In this document: positions 46,890 through 56,029 of the stretch, one piece after another
How positions within the stretch are numbered: position 1 is the stretch's first letter
Layout of the letters: each line of letters opens with the position of its first letter
NCBI RefSeq assembly: GCF_002836775.1
Contig: NZ_PJAQ01000066.1
Location: 434,001-498,000, forward strand
DNA length: 64,000 bases
Reading direction: 5' to 3'
DNA from: Colwellia sp. 12G3
Lineage (GTDB): Bacteria > Pseudomonadota > Gammaproteobacteria > Enterobacterales > Alteromonadaceae
Notes under the pieces: generated by a model
Databases searched by the model: none
The model's input: the letters and a program-made list of their open reading frames with translations, nothing else
What the model was told of the DNA's origin: nothing
Program-made: the position numbers and the translations under genes

Positions 46890-46917
46890 TTGACTTATTT
46901 TTAGAATCCCTTATTAT
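46890..46917 (+). promoter_or_regulatory. Probable tRNA operon promoter
   Basis: TTGACT (46890-46895) and TATTAT (46912-46917) with a 16-base spacer lie just before the first tRNA-like sequence. The duplicated block at about 48150 retains the TATTAT but not the -35, so the downstream tRNAs probably depend on this promoter. Confidence 0.5.
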
Positions 46918-46928
46918 TCGCACCCATT

Positions 46929-47003
46929 GGAGAGGTGGCCAAGTGGTCGAAGACGCTCACCTGTTAAGGGGATGTCTGGTTTGTAGCCGGATAGAGTGTT
47001 CTT
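46929..47003 (+). pseudogene. Broken tRNA-Ser copy with GTT anticodon
   Basis: The 5' part closely follows the intact tRNA-Ser at 48179 (acceptor 5' strand GGAGAGG, D-arm, variable arm CTGGTTTGTAGCCGG). The anticodon loop reads CTGTTAA instead of CTGCTAA, and the anticodon stem is altered. The T-arm and the 3' acceptor strand with CCA are absent, so no functional tRNA can form. Confidence 0.75.
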
Positions 47004-47061
47004 ATCTAAAGTGTGTTTTAATACGCATTAGTACTCAACAATAAATAAGTAAAAGAAAAAT

Positions 47062-47153
47062 GGAGAGCTGGCCGAGTGGCCGAAGGCGCTCCCCTGCTAA
47101 GGGAGTAACGGCTTTAAATCCGTTCGAGAGTTCGAATCTCTCGCTCTCCGCCA
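47062..47153 (+). tRNA. tRNA-Ser (GCT)
   Basis: Complete 92-base class II tRNA with encoded CCA. Acceptor GGAGAGC pairs with GCTCTCC, the anticodon loop CTGCTAA reads AGC/AGU codons, a long variable arm (AACGGCTTTAAATCCGTT) follows, and the T-loop is TTCGAAT. Corresponds to serV in the E. coli csrA-serV-argVYZQ order. Confidence 0.96.
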
Positions 47154-47232
47154 TTTTCTTATTATGAGAATAATGGTTGTGTAGAACGTAAGTTCGCTAT
47201 CTTTAGACTAAGATATAAAAAATAGTTCATGA

Positions 47233-47309
47233 GGGCGTGTAGCTCAGCTGGATAGAGTACCTGGCTACGAACCAGGCGGTCGCAGGTTCGACTCCTGCCA
47301 CGCCCACCA
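47233..47309 (+). tRNA. tRNA-Arg (ACG), copy 1
   Basis: Complete 77-base tRNA with encoded CCA. Acceptor GGGCGTG/CACGCCC, D-arm AGCTCAGCTGGATAGAGT, anticodon loop CTACGAA (A34 normally becomes inosine), T-loop TTCGACT. Its CCA pairs into a hairpin with the following spacer (CCACTT / AAGTGG). Confidence 0.97.
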
Positions 47310-47374
47310 CTTTCTTCAAGTGGTTAAAATAAAGAAGGCAGCTATTGTTAAAGCTGGATAAAATTTTATACTTT

Positions 47375-47451
47375 GGGCGTGTAGCTCAGCTGGATAGAGT
47401 ACCTGGCTACGAACCAGGCGGTCGCAGGTTCGACTCCTGCCACGCCCACCA
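47375..47451 (+). tRNA. tRNA-Arg (ACG), copy 2
   Basis: Identical in sequence to copy 1. Followed at once by an intrinsic terminator. Confidence 0.97.
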
Positions 47452-47456
47452 CATCG

Positions 47457-47487
47457 AAAGCCCCACCTTTGTAGGTGGGGCTTTTTT
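47457..47487 (+). terminator. Terminator after tRNA-Arg copy 2
   Basis: Stem AAAGCCCCACC / GGTGGGGCTTT with a 6-base loop and T run. It would separate the first Ser-Arg-Arg block from the tRNAs downstream unless read through. Confidence 0.88.
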
Positions 47488-47725
47488 CGTTCTAAGGGTA
47501 GAGACTAAATAGTGCTTGATATAAAAAGTACTATTGAATTTTTAGAGCGTAGATACTTGAAAATTAATGAGTTATTCATAGTAGCAAGTTCAAGTCTACC
47601 AAGTTCGCACTTACTTCAAGTGATTAAATAATGAAGAGCAGTTTGTTAAGACTGGATAAAGACGTTTTAATACTGCGGACCTAGTCCGCTATCGGTTGTA
47701 ACGATATAAAAAATAACTTAGAAGA

Positions 47726-47802
47726 GGGCGCGTAGCTCAGCTGGATAGAGTACCTGGCTACGAACCAGGCGGTCGCAGGTTCGACTCCTGCCGCGCCCAC
47801 CA
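47726..47802 (+). tRNA. tRNA-Arg (ACG), copy 3
   Basis: Same as the other copies except for a compensated acceptor pair (GGGCGCG/CGCGCCC instead of GGGCGTG/CACGCCC). The tandem repeats that follow carry this CGCGCCC version, so they derive from this copy. Confidence 0.97.
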
Positions 47803-48092
47803 CTTTTATCAAGTGGTAAAATAATGAAGTTGGATGTTTCGTAGGAATACGAACCAAGCGCTGTTCAAGCAAAGGGTTCGACTCCTGCCGCGCCCACCAC
47901 TTTTATCAAGTGGTAAAATAATGAAGTTGGATGTTTCGTAGGAATATGAACCAAGCGCTATTCAAGCAAAGGGTTCGACTCCTGCCGCGCCCACCACTTT
48001 TATCAAGTGGTAAAATAATGAAGTTGGATGTTTCGTAGGAATACGTACCAAGCGCTGTTCAAGCAAAGGGTTCGACTCCTGCTACGCCACCA
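47803..48092 (+). repeat. Three tandem repeats carrying tRNA-Arg 3' ends
   Basis: Units at 47803-47899, 47900-47996 (97 bases each) and 47997-48092 (96 bases). Each has the spacer hairpin, then a decayed tRNA middle still showing TACGAACCA or a variant, then an intact T-arm and 3' acceptor strand ending in CCA (GGTTCGACTCCTGC then CGCGCCCACCA; the last unit is degenerate). The 5' acceptor strand and D-arm are missing, so these are not functional tRNAs. They differ from each other at only a few positions. Confidence 0.9.
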
Positions 48093-48178
48093 CTTTATTC
48101 AAGTAGTAAAATAAAGAAAATCAGCTATTTTGAGGTTTTATAAGATACTTTTAAAATTCCTTATTATTTGCAACTATT

Positions 48179-48273
<95 letters not shown>

Positions 48274-48352
48274 ATCTTTCTTATGATAAATAATGGTTGT
48301 GTAGAACGAAAGTTCGCTATCTTTAGACTAAGATATAAAAAATAGTTCATGA

Positions 48353-48410
48353 GGGCGTGTAGAACATCTGGATAGATTATATATTTTGATGGCTACGAAC
48401 AACGTTCGTA
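48353..48410 (+). pseudogene. Degenerate tRNA-Arg copy
   Basis: Starts GGGCGTGTAG like the real tRNA-Arg, then keeps CTGGATAGA and GGCTACGAAC, but the D-arm is changed and the T-arm and 3' acceptor are missing. It occupies the place of copy 1 in the second Ser-Arg-Arg block. Confidence 0.75.
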
Positions 48411-48449
48411 TTATCGATTAAGTAACGATATAAAAAATAACTTTATTGA

Positions 48450-48526
48450 GGGCGTGTAGCTCAGCTGGATAGAGTACCTGGCTACGAACCAGGCGGTCGC
48501 AGGTTCGACTCCTGCCACGCCCACCA
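48450..48526 (+). tRNA. tRNA-Arg (ACG), copy 4
   Basis: Complete 77-base tRNA identical to copies 1 and 2, with the same CCACTT/AAGTGG hairpin formed by its CCA end and the spacer. Confidence 0.97.
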
Positions 48527-48590
48527 CTTTCTTCAAGTGGTTAAATAATCAAGGCAGCTATTGTTAAAGCTGGATAAAATTTTATACTTT

Positions 48591-48667
48591 GGGCGTGTAG
48601 CTCAGCTGGATAGAGTACCTGGCTACGAACCAGGCGGTCGCAGGTTCGACTCCTGCCACGCCCACCA
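48591..48667 (+). tRNA. tRNA-Arg (ACG), copy 5
   Basis: Complete 77-base tRNA identical to copies 1 and 2. The spacer before it is nearly the same as that before copy 2. A terminator follows. Confidence 0.97.
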
Positions 48668-48670
48668 CAT

Positions 48671-48702
48671 AAAAAGCCCCTCCTTTTTAGGAGGGGCTTT
48701 TT
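48671..48702 (+). terminator. Terminator of the tRNA cluster
   Basis: Stem AAAAAGCCCCTCC / GGAGGGGCTTTTT with a 6-base loop. A second, less regular hairpin with T run lies at 48839-48880 (AGCGAAAGCC / GGGGCTTTTTTCGCT). Confidence 0.88.
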
Positions 48703-48880
48703 ACGTTTAAAGAGCAAAATATGCATCAGCTGATACTTGAAGCTGGATAGCTTTATATTAAATAGAGCATTTAAAACGAGTTAATTCCTTTGCGGTTGTA
48801 GATTAGAATATTGCTGCTTTAACATTATCCCAAATAAAAAAGCGAAAGCCTCATCTTTTTAGGTGGGGCTTTTTTCGCTT

Positions 48881-49510
48881 ACCAATCTAAGTATACAAAC
48901 ACGCTTTATCCCAAGACTGCTCGTTCATCTTTATGATCGCGATAATAGTTATCTATGAGGACGTCTATTAGCCTAACTATTCGATTCTAGTGATGATGGT
49001 ACAAATGTTATCCTCTCTCACAAAAAGGCCTTGCTAATCGAATTTGATGGCTTCTGAACAGTAATCCAAGTAACTACTCCTATGATCAATTTATTAGCAA
49101 TATATATGCTATTGATGGTTAAATTTCAGCCTTTTTGGTGGTTTTTTTTAACTGATATTATCGATTATGGATACTGTTTTGTCTTGAATATATTTCTAAC
49201 TACCCATGTCTTCGTATAAATATACGGTTAATATACAATGCTGGTGCATGCAAGGTGAGGTTATGTATATTGTATAATATGCTGTTTTATCTATTTGAGA
49301 TACCCGCTATTCATGGTTTTGATATTGTATACAGTATTTAAAGTATGCAAAATGGTATGTGAATTATATGTATATATTGGTTATTATGGTGAATATTTCT
49401 TTGTTTTGGGGTTGACGCTCAATTATTTTTCTGAAACAGCGTAAAATTGTTTGCAATATAGGTATTGGAGTGATTATTCTAATTGTAAGATTTTTGAACG
49501 AGAATGAAAA
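48881..49510 (+). other. Long intergenic region before oadGAB
   Basis: About 630 very AT-rich bases. TATAAT-like boxes occur (for example near 49275), but I cannot name a promoter, operator or gene with confidence. The oadG leader ends with AACGAGAATG shortly before the ATG. Confidence 0.4.
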
Positions 49511-49783
49511 ATGGATAATATGCAGCAGCAATTTGTAGAAGCTGGAACACTTATGTTAGCGGGAATGGTATTTGTATTTGCATTTTTAGGTGTATTAATT
49601 GTTTTTATTAATACCGTGTTGGCACGACTAGCAATAAAGTTTCCAGATCCCATTGTAGTGCCACATTCTCGAGCTAATAAAAAGAGTAGTAGTAAAGCTA
49701 AAGGTGATATTTCACCAGCAGTAGTTGCTGCAATTAGCGGAGCGGTAAAGCGTTACCGAGCTCAACATGGTCAAGATAAATAA
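49511..49783 (+). CDS. oadG: Oxaloacetate decarboxylase gamma subunit
   Basis: Small membrane subunit (90 residues) that holds the Na+-pump complex together. One N-terminal membrane helix (about 14-38, LMLAGMVFVFAFLGVLIVFINTV) and a flexible hydrophilic tail ending SGAVKRYRAQHGQDK, typical of OadG. Recognised mainly by its position ahead of oadA and oadB and by size. Confidence 0.88.
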   Translation: MDNMQQQFVEAGTLMLAGMVFVFAFLGVLIVFINTVLARLAIKFPDPIVVPHSRANKKSSSKAKGDISPAVVAAISGAVKRYRAQHGQDK

Positions 49784-49848
49784 TTAGACCAAAATTGAAA
49801 CTATTCTTCACCATTATAATTTAAAAAGTTAGATAAAAGGGCGTAAAC

Positions 49849-51627
49849 ATGAGTAAGCCATTAGGTATCACCGAAGTTGTCTTAAGAGATGGACATCAAT
49901 CAATTTTAGCCACTAGGCTTCGTTTAGCCGATATGCTGCCGATTGCAGCAACGCTTGATGATGTTGGTTATTGGTCAATCGAATCTTGGGGTGGTGCAAC
50001 GTTTGATTCATGTATTCGTTATTTGGGCGAAGATCCATGGGAACGTATTAGAGCGCTTAAAAAAGCGATGCCTAAAACCAAGCAGCAAATGTTATTCCGT
50101 GGTCAAAATATATTAGGTTACCGTCATTATGCTGATGACGTTGTAGAAAAATTTGTCGAACGTGCTCATATCAATGGTATCGACGTTTTTAGAATTTTTG
50201 ATGCCATGAATGATGTTAGAAACTTACAAACATCGATTAAAGCAGCTGTTAGAGTTGGAGCGCATGCTCAAGGTACCTTAAGTTATACTGAAAGCCCTGT
50301 ACATACACTTGAGGGCTGGTTAACTATGGCTAAGCAACTTGAAGATATGGGGGCTCATTCGCTTTGTATTAAAGATATGTCAGGTTTATTAAAGCCATAC
50401 GATGCTGCTGAATTAATCACTCGCCTTAAAGAAACGGTTTCATTACCTATCGCTTTACATTGTCATGCAACTACTGGGCTGAGTCTTGCTACTCAAATGA
50501 AAGCTATTGATAGCGATATTGATGTAATAGATACGTCAATTTCTTCGATGAGTATGACTTACGGCCACTCACCAACAGAAACCATTGCCGCTATTGTTGA
50601 AGGCACTCCACGAGCTTCTGGCCTTAATGTTGAGAAAATGGCAGAGGTTGCTGCATATTTTCGTGATGTTAGGCAAAAATATGCTGAATTTGAAGGTAGC
50701 TTAAAAGGTGTTGATGCCCGTATATTAACGGCACAAGTGCCAGGCGGCATGCTAACGAATATGGAAAATCAGCTAAAAGAGCAAGGCGCATCAGATAGAT
50801 TTGATGATGTATTAACTGAGATCCCTAAAGTTCGTAAAGACTTGGGTTATATTCCGCTAGTAACACCTACTTCACAAATCGTAGGGACACAAGCTGTTCT
50901 TAATATCTTAACGGGTGAGCGTTATAAATCTATAACAAAAGAAACTGCAGGTGTATTAAAAGGTGAATATGGCGCTACCGCAGCTCCAGTTGATGCAGAA
51001 CTACAATTACGTGTTTTAGATGGTAAAGAAGTGATTACCTGTCGTCCGGCTGACTTATTAGATCCTGAAGTGGATAAGCTATCAGATGAATTACAAGCTT
51101 TAGCGAAAGAAAAGAATATTAACTTAGCTGATGAAAGCATTGATGATGTATTAACTTATGCATTGTTCCCACAAATAGGTTTGAAGTTTCTTGAAAACCG
51201 TAATAATCCAGCTGCTTTCGAACCTATTCCAACTAAAGCTAGTGCTAAGAGCCAAGCTTCAGCAGAGCCAAACTCGGCAACTACTATAGAAAACTATGCC
51301 GTGAGTGTTGATGGTAAGGTTTATGATGTTATTGTTGCTCCTGGAGGCTCTATCGATGCGATAACGCATCCTGCTGGTGATGATGCAATGAAGCAGTCTG
51401 CATCTATTTCTGCAAACGAAACGTTAAATGCACCACTAGCTGGTAACATCTTCAAAGTATTAGTTCATGAAGGTGACCGAGTAGAAGCGGGTGATGTAGT
51501 TATCATTATGGAAGCAATGAAAATGGAAACTGAAATTCGTGCGGTAACGTCTGGCGAAATAGTCTCTTTATTCACCAGAGAGGGCGACTCAGTTGCCGTT
51601 GGTGATGCCTTACTTAGTTTTTCATAG
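49849..51627 (+). CDS. oadA: Oxaloacetate decarboxylase alpha subunit
   Basis: Carboxyltransferase with a C-terminal biotin domain, 592 residues. It moves the carboxyl group of oxaloacetate to biotin; OadB then releases it as CO2 while exporting Na+. [15 protein letters not shown] and the metal-binding region [10 protein letters not shown] are in the TIM-barrel half, the PYC/OAD domain lies at about 300-450, and the biotin-accepting Lys558 is in [11 protein letters not shown] spacing of 65 bases from oadG and 8 from oadB supports an operon. Confidence 0.95.
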   Translation: MSKPLGITEVVLRDGHQSILATRLRLADMLPIAATLDDVGYWSIESWGGATFDSCIRYLGEDPWERIRALKKAMPKTKQQMLFRGQNILGYRHYADDVVEKFVERAHINGIDVFRIFDAMNDVRNLQTSIKAAVRVGAHAQGTLSYTESPVHTLEGWLTMAKQLEDMGAHSLCIKDMSGLLKPYDAAELITRLKETVSLPIALHCHATTGLSLATQMKAIDSDIDVIDTSISSMSMTYGHSPTETIAAIVEGTPRASGLNVEKMAEVAAYFRDVRQKYAEFEGSLKGVDARILTAQVPGGMLTNMENQLKEQGASDRFDDVLTEIPKVRKDLGYIPLVTPTSQIVGTQAVLNILTGERYKSITKETAGVLKGEYGATAAPVDAELQLRVLDGKEVITCRPADLLDPEVDKLSDELQALAKEKNINLADESIDDVLTYALFPQIGLKFLENRNNPAAFEPIPTKASAKSQASAEPNSATTIENYAVSVDGKVYDVIVAPGGSIDAITHPAGDDAMKQSASISANETLNAPLAGNIFKVLVHEGDRVEAGDVVIIMEAMKMETEIRAVTSGEIVSLFTREGDSVAVGDALLSFS

Positions 51628-51635
51628 GAGATCAC

Positions 51636-52769
51636 ATGGATTCATTAACAAAATTATGGCTTTCAACTGGTTTAGCTAATTTTGAGTTAGGCCAAATAGT
51701 CATGATGTTAGTGGGCTGTGGCCTGCTATATTTAGCCATTGCTCGAAGTTTTGAACCCTTGTTGTTATTACCTATGGGGTTTGGTGCAATATTAACTAAT
51801 ATCCCCATTGCAGGTTTTTCAGAAGCAGGTGGTTTATTACATTATATCTACTATGCCGGTATTGATACGGGAATTTTCCCACTCATTATCTTTATGGGTG
51901 TAGGTGCAATGACAGACTTCGGTGCGCTTATTGCCAATCCAAAAACACTGCTTTTAGGGGCAGCTGCACAGTTTGGTATATTTGCCACCTTGTTTGGTGC
52001 TATTGCTTTAAATTATGTTCCAGGTATAGAGTTTACCCTTAAGGATGCTTCTGCTATTGCTATTATTGGTGGTGCTGATGGTCCGACGGCTATTTTTCTT
52101 GCCTCAAAATTAGCACCAGAGTTACTTGGCGCTATTGCTGTCGCGGCATATTCGTATATGGCATTAGTACCTATTATTCAACCGCCAATAATGAAAGCAT
52201 TAACCACTGAAGAAGAACGTAAAATTGAAATGAAACAGTTACGTCCAGTGACTAAAATTGAGAAAATTATTTTTCCGCTTGGCGTTTTAATGATGACGAT
52301 TTTCTTCTTGCCTTCAGCAACACCCTTGGTCGGTATGTTTTGTCTAGGTAATTTAATGCGAGAGTCTGGCGTTGTAGATCGCTTAAGTACTACAGCACAA
52401 AACGAGTTAATTAATATTACTACTATTTTCTTAGGATTGGGTGTTGGTTCAAAACTAAGTGCTGAAGCCTTTTTAAATGTAGAAACACTCGGTATTTTGG
52501 CCTTAGGTGCTGTAGCATTTTCAATTGGTACTGCTTCAGGGGTATTGATGGCGAAAACGATGAACAAGTTCTCTAAGGATCCTATCAATCCATTAATTGG
52601 AGCCGCAGGTGTTTCTGCAGTACCAATGGCTGCTCGTGTTGCCAATAAAGTAGGTCTAGAAGCAAATCCTCATAATTTCTTGTTGATGCATGCAATGGGT
52701 CCTAACGTCGCTGGTGTGCTAGGCTCTGCCGTAGCCGCAGGGATATTATTGGCCTTAGTTGGTGGTTAG
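51636..52769 (+). CDS. oadB: Oxaloacetate decarboxylase beta subunit (Na+ pump)
   Basis: Inner-membrane subunit of 377 residues with about nine membrane segments, which decarboxylates carboxybiotin and pumps Na+ outward. [25 protein letters not shown] (functional Asp in GGADGP) and the C-terminal [16 protein letters not shown] and [18 protein letters not shown] are strongly conserved. Last gene of oadGAB, followed by a terminator. Confidence 0.95.
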   Translation: MDSLTKLWLSTGLANFELGQIVMMLVGCGLLYLAIARSFEPLLLLPMGFGAILTNIPIAGFSEAGGLLHYIYYAGIDTGIFPLIIFMGVGAMTDFGALIANPKTLLLGAAAQFGIFATLFGAIALNYVPGIEFTLKDASAIAIIGGADGPTAIFLASKLAPELLGAIAVAAYSYMALVPIIQPPIMKALTTEEERKIEMKQLRPVTKIEKIIFPLGVLMMTIFFLPSATPLVGMFCLGNLMRESGVVDRLSTTAQNELINITTIFLGLGVGSKLSAEAFLNVETLGILALGAVAFSIGTASGVLMAKTMNKFSKDPINPLIGAAGVSAVPMAARVANKVGLEANPHNFLLMHAMGPNVAGVLGSAVAAGILLALVGG

Positions 52770-52797
52770 TAGTTAATTTATCCAATGTGACTATTTA

Positions 52798-52823
52798 TAA
52801 ACCGAGCTACGCTCGGTTTTTTT
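52798..52823 (+). terminator. Terminator after oadB
   Basis: Stem AAACCGAGC / GCTCGGTTT with a 3-base loop and T run. Confidence 0.87.
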
Positions 52824-52966
52824 ATGCCCCCGTTATTGGATCCAGAAACCTAAAGAAAAAGTGAATAAAGACAAAAGACAGGCTAAAAAACAATTCTGAC
52901 TAGCATATTAAGAGTCGTCGTCATAAAATATCGCCACTTACAATTTAAGGATTATATAAGTTAGCC

Positions 52967-53791
52967 ATGAAACTCCCTCTCATTATACTTAGCGCGTTAA
53001 TCGCGCTTACCGCCTGCACAAGTTCAAGCACTGGTCGAAAACAAGTGATGTTATTTTCAGATACTGAACTCGATAAAATGGGTGCAGCTTCATTTGAAGA
53101 CATGAAAACAAAGACGCCAATTAGTACAGATAAAGCGACGAATGATTTTGTGCAATGTGTGGCGCAATCCATTACCAAAAACGTAGATAAATCGGTTCAC
53201 AAAGGTGATTGGGAAGTGATTGTTTTTGATTCATCGCAAGTGAATGCCTTTGCTTTACCGGGGGGTAAAATAGGTGTTTATACGGGTATTTTAAACGTGA
53301 CTGAGAACCAAGATCAGTTAGGGGCTATTATCGGTCATGAGGTTGGTCATGTTATCGAGCATCACTCAAATGAGCGTTTATCAGCAAATAAACTACAGAA
53401 TATGGGCATGGCTGCTGCAACAGCCGCTGTAGGATTATCAGAGGTAGAAAATAAGGGCTTATGGATGGCTGGGTTAGGATTAGGGTTACAATATGGCGTA
53501 ATAATGCCTTATAGCCGTTCTCATGAGAGTGAAGCAGATATTGTGGGTCAAGATCTTATGGCACGTTCTGGTTTTGAACCGAGTGCAAGTATTAAACTTT
53601 GGCAAAATATGGCGAAACTTAGTGAAGGTTCAGGCCAAGGAGCACCGGCTGAGTTTATGTCGACTCATCCATCGAACCAAACGCGTATTAATCAATTGAC
53701 CAAACACTTACCTAGTGCAATGACGCTTTATAACAGAGGTAATCGCCCTAACTGTGTTAAGCCAAAAGTGATCCCAACGCCCGCAAGCTAG
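52967..53791 (+). CDS. M48 family metalloprotease lipoprotein
   Basis: Envelope zinc protease of 274 residues. The signal ends in LIALTAC, a lipobox at Cys17. The zinc motif is HEVGHVIEHH (HExxH) near residue 124, with the third ligand in SRSHESEADIVGQDLM near 182, as in LoiP/BepA-type peptidases that act in outer-membrane protein quality control. It lacks the TPR domain of BepA, so it is closer to LoiP (YggG). Monocistronic and convergent with the next gene. Confidence 0.88.
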   Translation: MKLPLIILSALIALTACTSSSTGRKQVMLFSDTELDKMGAASFEDMKTKTPISTDKATNDFVQCVAQSITKNVDKSVHKGDWEVIVFDSSQVNAFALPGGKIGVYTGILNVTENQDQLGAIIGHEVGHVIEHHSNERLSANKLQNMGMAAATAAVGLSEVENKGLWMAGLGLGLQYGVIMPYSRSHESEADIVGQDLMARSGFEPSASIKLWQNMAKLSEGSGQGAPAEFMSTHPSNQTRINQLTKHLPSAMTLYNRGNRPNCVKPKVIPTPAS

Positions 53792-53802
53792 AGTTATAGC
53801 CG

Positions 53803-54545
53803 TTATTTGTTAAGTGGAGTTATCAACCCAGTATCAGCTAATTTTTGATAATTGAAATAAGAACCAAAGTGATTTTTACTTTTTACTTTGGTTAAAAGCA
53901 TATCTATTTTAGCTTTTAGTTTCTTGCCCTCATTATTTTTATAGACGGCAAAACTGGCGGGGATTTCAGCAACTTTCTGGTAATAAACCCCGGTGATCCC
54001 ATATTTTTCAATGGTTGACATTGTTGACGCTCGTTCAAATGTTATAACGTTCAAGCGATTGAGTTGTAACATTTGAGTCAACTGAGTTAGGCTACTAACT
54101 TCAATAAACTTATCTCTTGGTATATTAAGTACCTCAGAAAAAAGTCTGCATTACCACGTAAAGTCCCAATACTTTGTGCTGGTAGCAATTGAGTATTGAA
54201 ATACTTTTTATCTAATGCAAATAAGTCTACTTTGGCAGTGACAGACCAATTAATATCCTCAGCATATTGATAAAAACTTTTTGTCTCAAAGCCTTGGGGA
54301 GTCAAACCAATCATATCCAAACTTTGCTTTTGTAACTCTTTTTTCGCTCTAGCGTAGTTCATTATGTGAAAATGAAATTTTAAATCGGATATCTTCTCAA
54401 TCGCTTTGAACATATCAATAGCATAACCTTGACCATTCTCATTAACGATAGGTGGAAAAGGCTCTACGCCAATATGTATGTCTTGGGCATTAGCAGTTGT
54501 AGACAAACATAAAAGTAGAGAAAAAATACAATATGCTAATTTCAT
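53803..54545 (-). pseudogene. Frameshifted periplasmic amino-acid-type solute-binding protein
   Basis: Two adjacent frames make one protein of about 247 residues. The N-terminal frame (54545-54087) has a signal peptide ending near ANAQ and IHIGVEPFPPIVNENGQGYAIDMFKAI, as in extracellular solute-binding family 3. It goes out of frame at a run of six A (plus strand 54138-54143); restoring one base joins DFF to SEVLNIPRDKFIEV and then to the frame ending at 53803. It follows pdxH directly. The function, ligand binding or sensing, is probably lost unless the indel is a sequencing error. Confidence 0.8.
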
Positions 54546-55199
54546 TTATGGGTGTAACTTATGCTGTATCCACTGCTCATTTTCTTTCTCAAAACATATT
54601 CTGTCATGTAGACGATTAGACCGTCCTTGCCAAAATTCAATAGCATGGGGTTTAATGCGCCATCCACCCCAAAATTCAGGATGTGGAACTTCACCTTGTG
54701 CGAACTTTTTTTGATAATGACTCATGCGTTCTTTGAGTTCGTCATCATGTTTTAGTTTTTGACTTTGTTTAGAAGCCCAAGCGCCAACTTGACTGCCTCT
54801 ATCTCGGCTATGAAAATAATCAGCAGATTCCTCTATCGATACCTTCTCGACGGTACCTTCAATACGAATTTGACGTTGTAATACATTCCAGTGGAACAAT
54901 AAGGCTACTTTATTGTTTTCAGCAAGTTCTTGGCTTTTACGACTGCCGTAGTTGGTGAAAAAGACAAAACCTTTTTCATCATAGCTTTTCAGTAGTACCA
55001 TGCGCGAACTAGGCTGGCCATCAGCATTACAACTACTAACAGACATTGCTTCGGGCAGTAAAATTCCAGACTTTTGCGCGTCATTAAACCATTGTTCAAA
55101 TAATTGAGTGGGCGTTGTGCCAGCAGATAATTCAGGAAGAGGTAAAGCGACACCTTGACCAAAGGTTAATAGGCAGCGCATTTTTTCAAATAATGTCAT
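54546..55199 (-). CDS. pdxH: Pyridoxamine 5'-phosphate oxidase
   Basis: FMN-dependent enzyme that makes pyridoxal 5'-phosphate from pyridoxine or pyridoxamine phosphate, 217 residues (E. coli 218). SSRMVLLKSYDEKGFVFFTNYGSRKSQEL (FMN binding), GSQVGAWASKQS and the C-terminal WGGWRIKPHAIEFWQGRSNRLHDR are intact, ending in LHP. The PLP made here would serve PanP among others. The solute-binding pseudogene begins right after its stop codon. Confidence 0.95.
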   Translation of the reverse strand: MTLFEKMRCLLTFGQGVALPLPELSAGTTPTQLFEQWFNDAQKSGILLPEAMSVSSCNADGQPSSRMVLLKSYDEKGFVFFTNYGSRKSQELAENNKVALLFHWNVLQRQIRIEGTVEKVSIEESADYFHSRDRGSQVGAWASKQSQKLKHDDELKERMSHYQKKFAQGEVPHPEFWGGWRIKPHAIEFWQGRSNRLHDRICFEKENEQWIQHKLHP

Positions 55200-55310
55200 A
55201 ATATTTAAAAATTAATGAGTGTTAATAATGTGCAGTTATTCTATGCTTAAATGATGCTATTGCAAAGTTAAATCAAGGTAATACTAATATAGGGCATAAT
55301 GCGCTTATGC

Positions 55311-55523
55311 TTACCAATCCTCGCTATCATCAAGTAAATCCTTAAGGTATTTCTTTTCTTTTAGTTCATCAATACGCTTTCTTGCTAACAGGTTTTTTTG
55401 GGCTTGCTCTTGGATCTGTTTTTCTGCCAAAGAGGCACCTTTAGGAGGATTGTTATCACCCGTTTCATCGATGTTATCTCCACTGGCTCCATCGAGGAAG
55501 TCATCGTCTATATCGCTTACCAT
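55311..55523 (-). CDS. Small acidic protein, PA3496-like
   Basis: A 70-residue soluble protein with an acidic N-terminus (VSDIDDDFLDG) and a lysine/glutamate-rich helical C-terminus with ARKRIDELKEKKYLKDLLDD. This pattern fits a small gammaproteobacterial family that databases call PA3496-type putative envelope integrity protein; the name is not backed by known biochemistry. AAGGTAGAG precedes the ATG. It lies upstream of pdxH in the same direction, 111 bases away. Confidence 0.65.
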   Translation of the reverse strand: MVSDIDDDFLDGASGDNIDETGDNNPPKGASLAEKQIQEQAQKNLLARKRIDELKEKKYLKDLLDDSEDW

Positions 55524-55849
55524 TGGCTCTACCTTTACTACTAATTGGAAAATATTTCAAAGCATATTGATTAACATAGGTAAGAATTTTGCTATTTTCA
55601 ATGCCTCTTTACAAAATAAATAAAAAAACGACAAAATGTTACGCCTGTCTTTTTTCAAGCTGAGTTTCTATTAAAGCTTATACTAATATTCAGCTTGTTC
55701 GTTATAACTGACTGTAATGTAGGTTTTTAATTATTAATCGATAAAAGCATAATCATTTCAGTATACAATTTTATAATTTTTTTAGTAACGTAAGACTTAT
55801 AACAATTACATCGAACTTGCGATCTTGTTGTGTACAGGAAAATAAATAG

Positions 55850-55921
55850 GGCAAGGCGCTCGATTGAGCAATAGCTGGCTATTGGGATTGAGAGTAACGC
55901 TGCAGTGGAGTACTTTAACCA
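55850..55921 (+). repeat. Dispersed repeat, copy 2
   Basis: Begins GGCAAGGCGCTCGATTGAGC and continues AATAGCTGGCTATTG, matching the copy at 43004-43080 read on the opposite strand. The tail through GAAGTGAGCAATAATTTAAT is also related. It lies in a 500-base gene-free region (55524-56029) that otherwise holds only the nap terminator. Confidence 0.6.
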
Positions 55922-55968
55922 ACAGAAGTGAGCAATAATTTAATGAAATGGATATTAATTTCAGGCAA

Positions 55969-55997
55969 TAAAAAACCAGTGGCAAGCACTGGTTTTA
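55969..55997 (-). terminator. Terminator of the nap operon
   Basis: Read on the minus strand: stem AAAACCAGTG / CACTGGTTTT with a 5-base loop and T run, about 35 bases after the napC stop. Confidence 0.87.
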
Positions 55998-56029
55998 GTT
56001 AATGTAATTTAGTTATGTTGTGAGCGAGT

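Noticed and set aside
47681..47872. Open frame on the minus strand over tRNA-Arg copy 3 (GVEPATAWFVARYSIQLSYAP)
   Set aside because: This is the well-known artefact of translating the antisense of tRNA genes; the tRNA explains the sequence.
47803..48092. Tandem repeats considered as a CRISPR array
   Set aside because: The units are directly tandem without unique spacers, and each contains a tRNA 3' end; no cas genes are present.
48541..48726. Open frame on the minus strand over tRNA-Arg copy 5 (GRSRTCDRLVRSQVLYPAELHAQ)
   Set aside because: Antisense of a tRNA-Arg gene, not a protein.
52178..52645. 155-residue open frame antisense to oadB
   Set aside because: Shadow of the membrane protein gene; no family resemblance or start signal.
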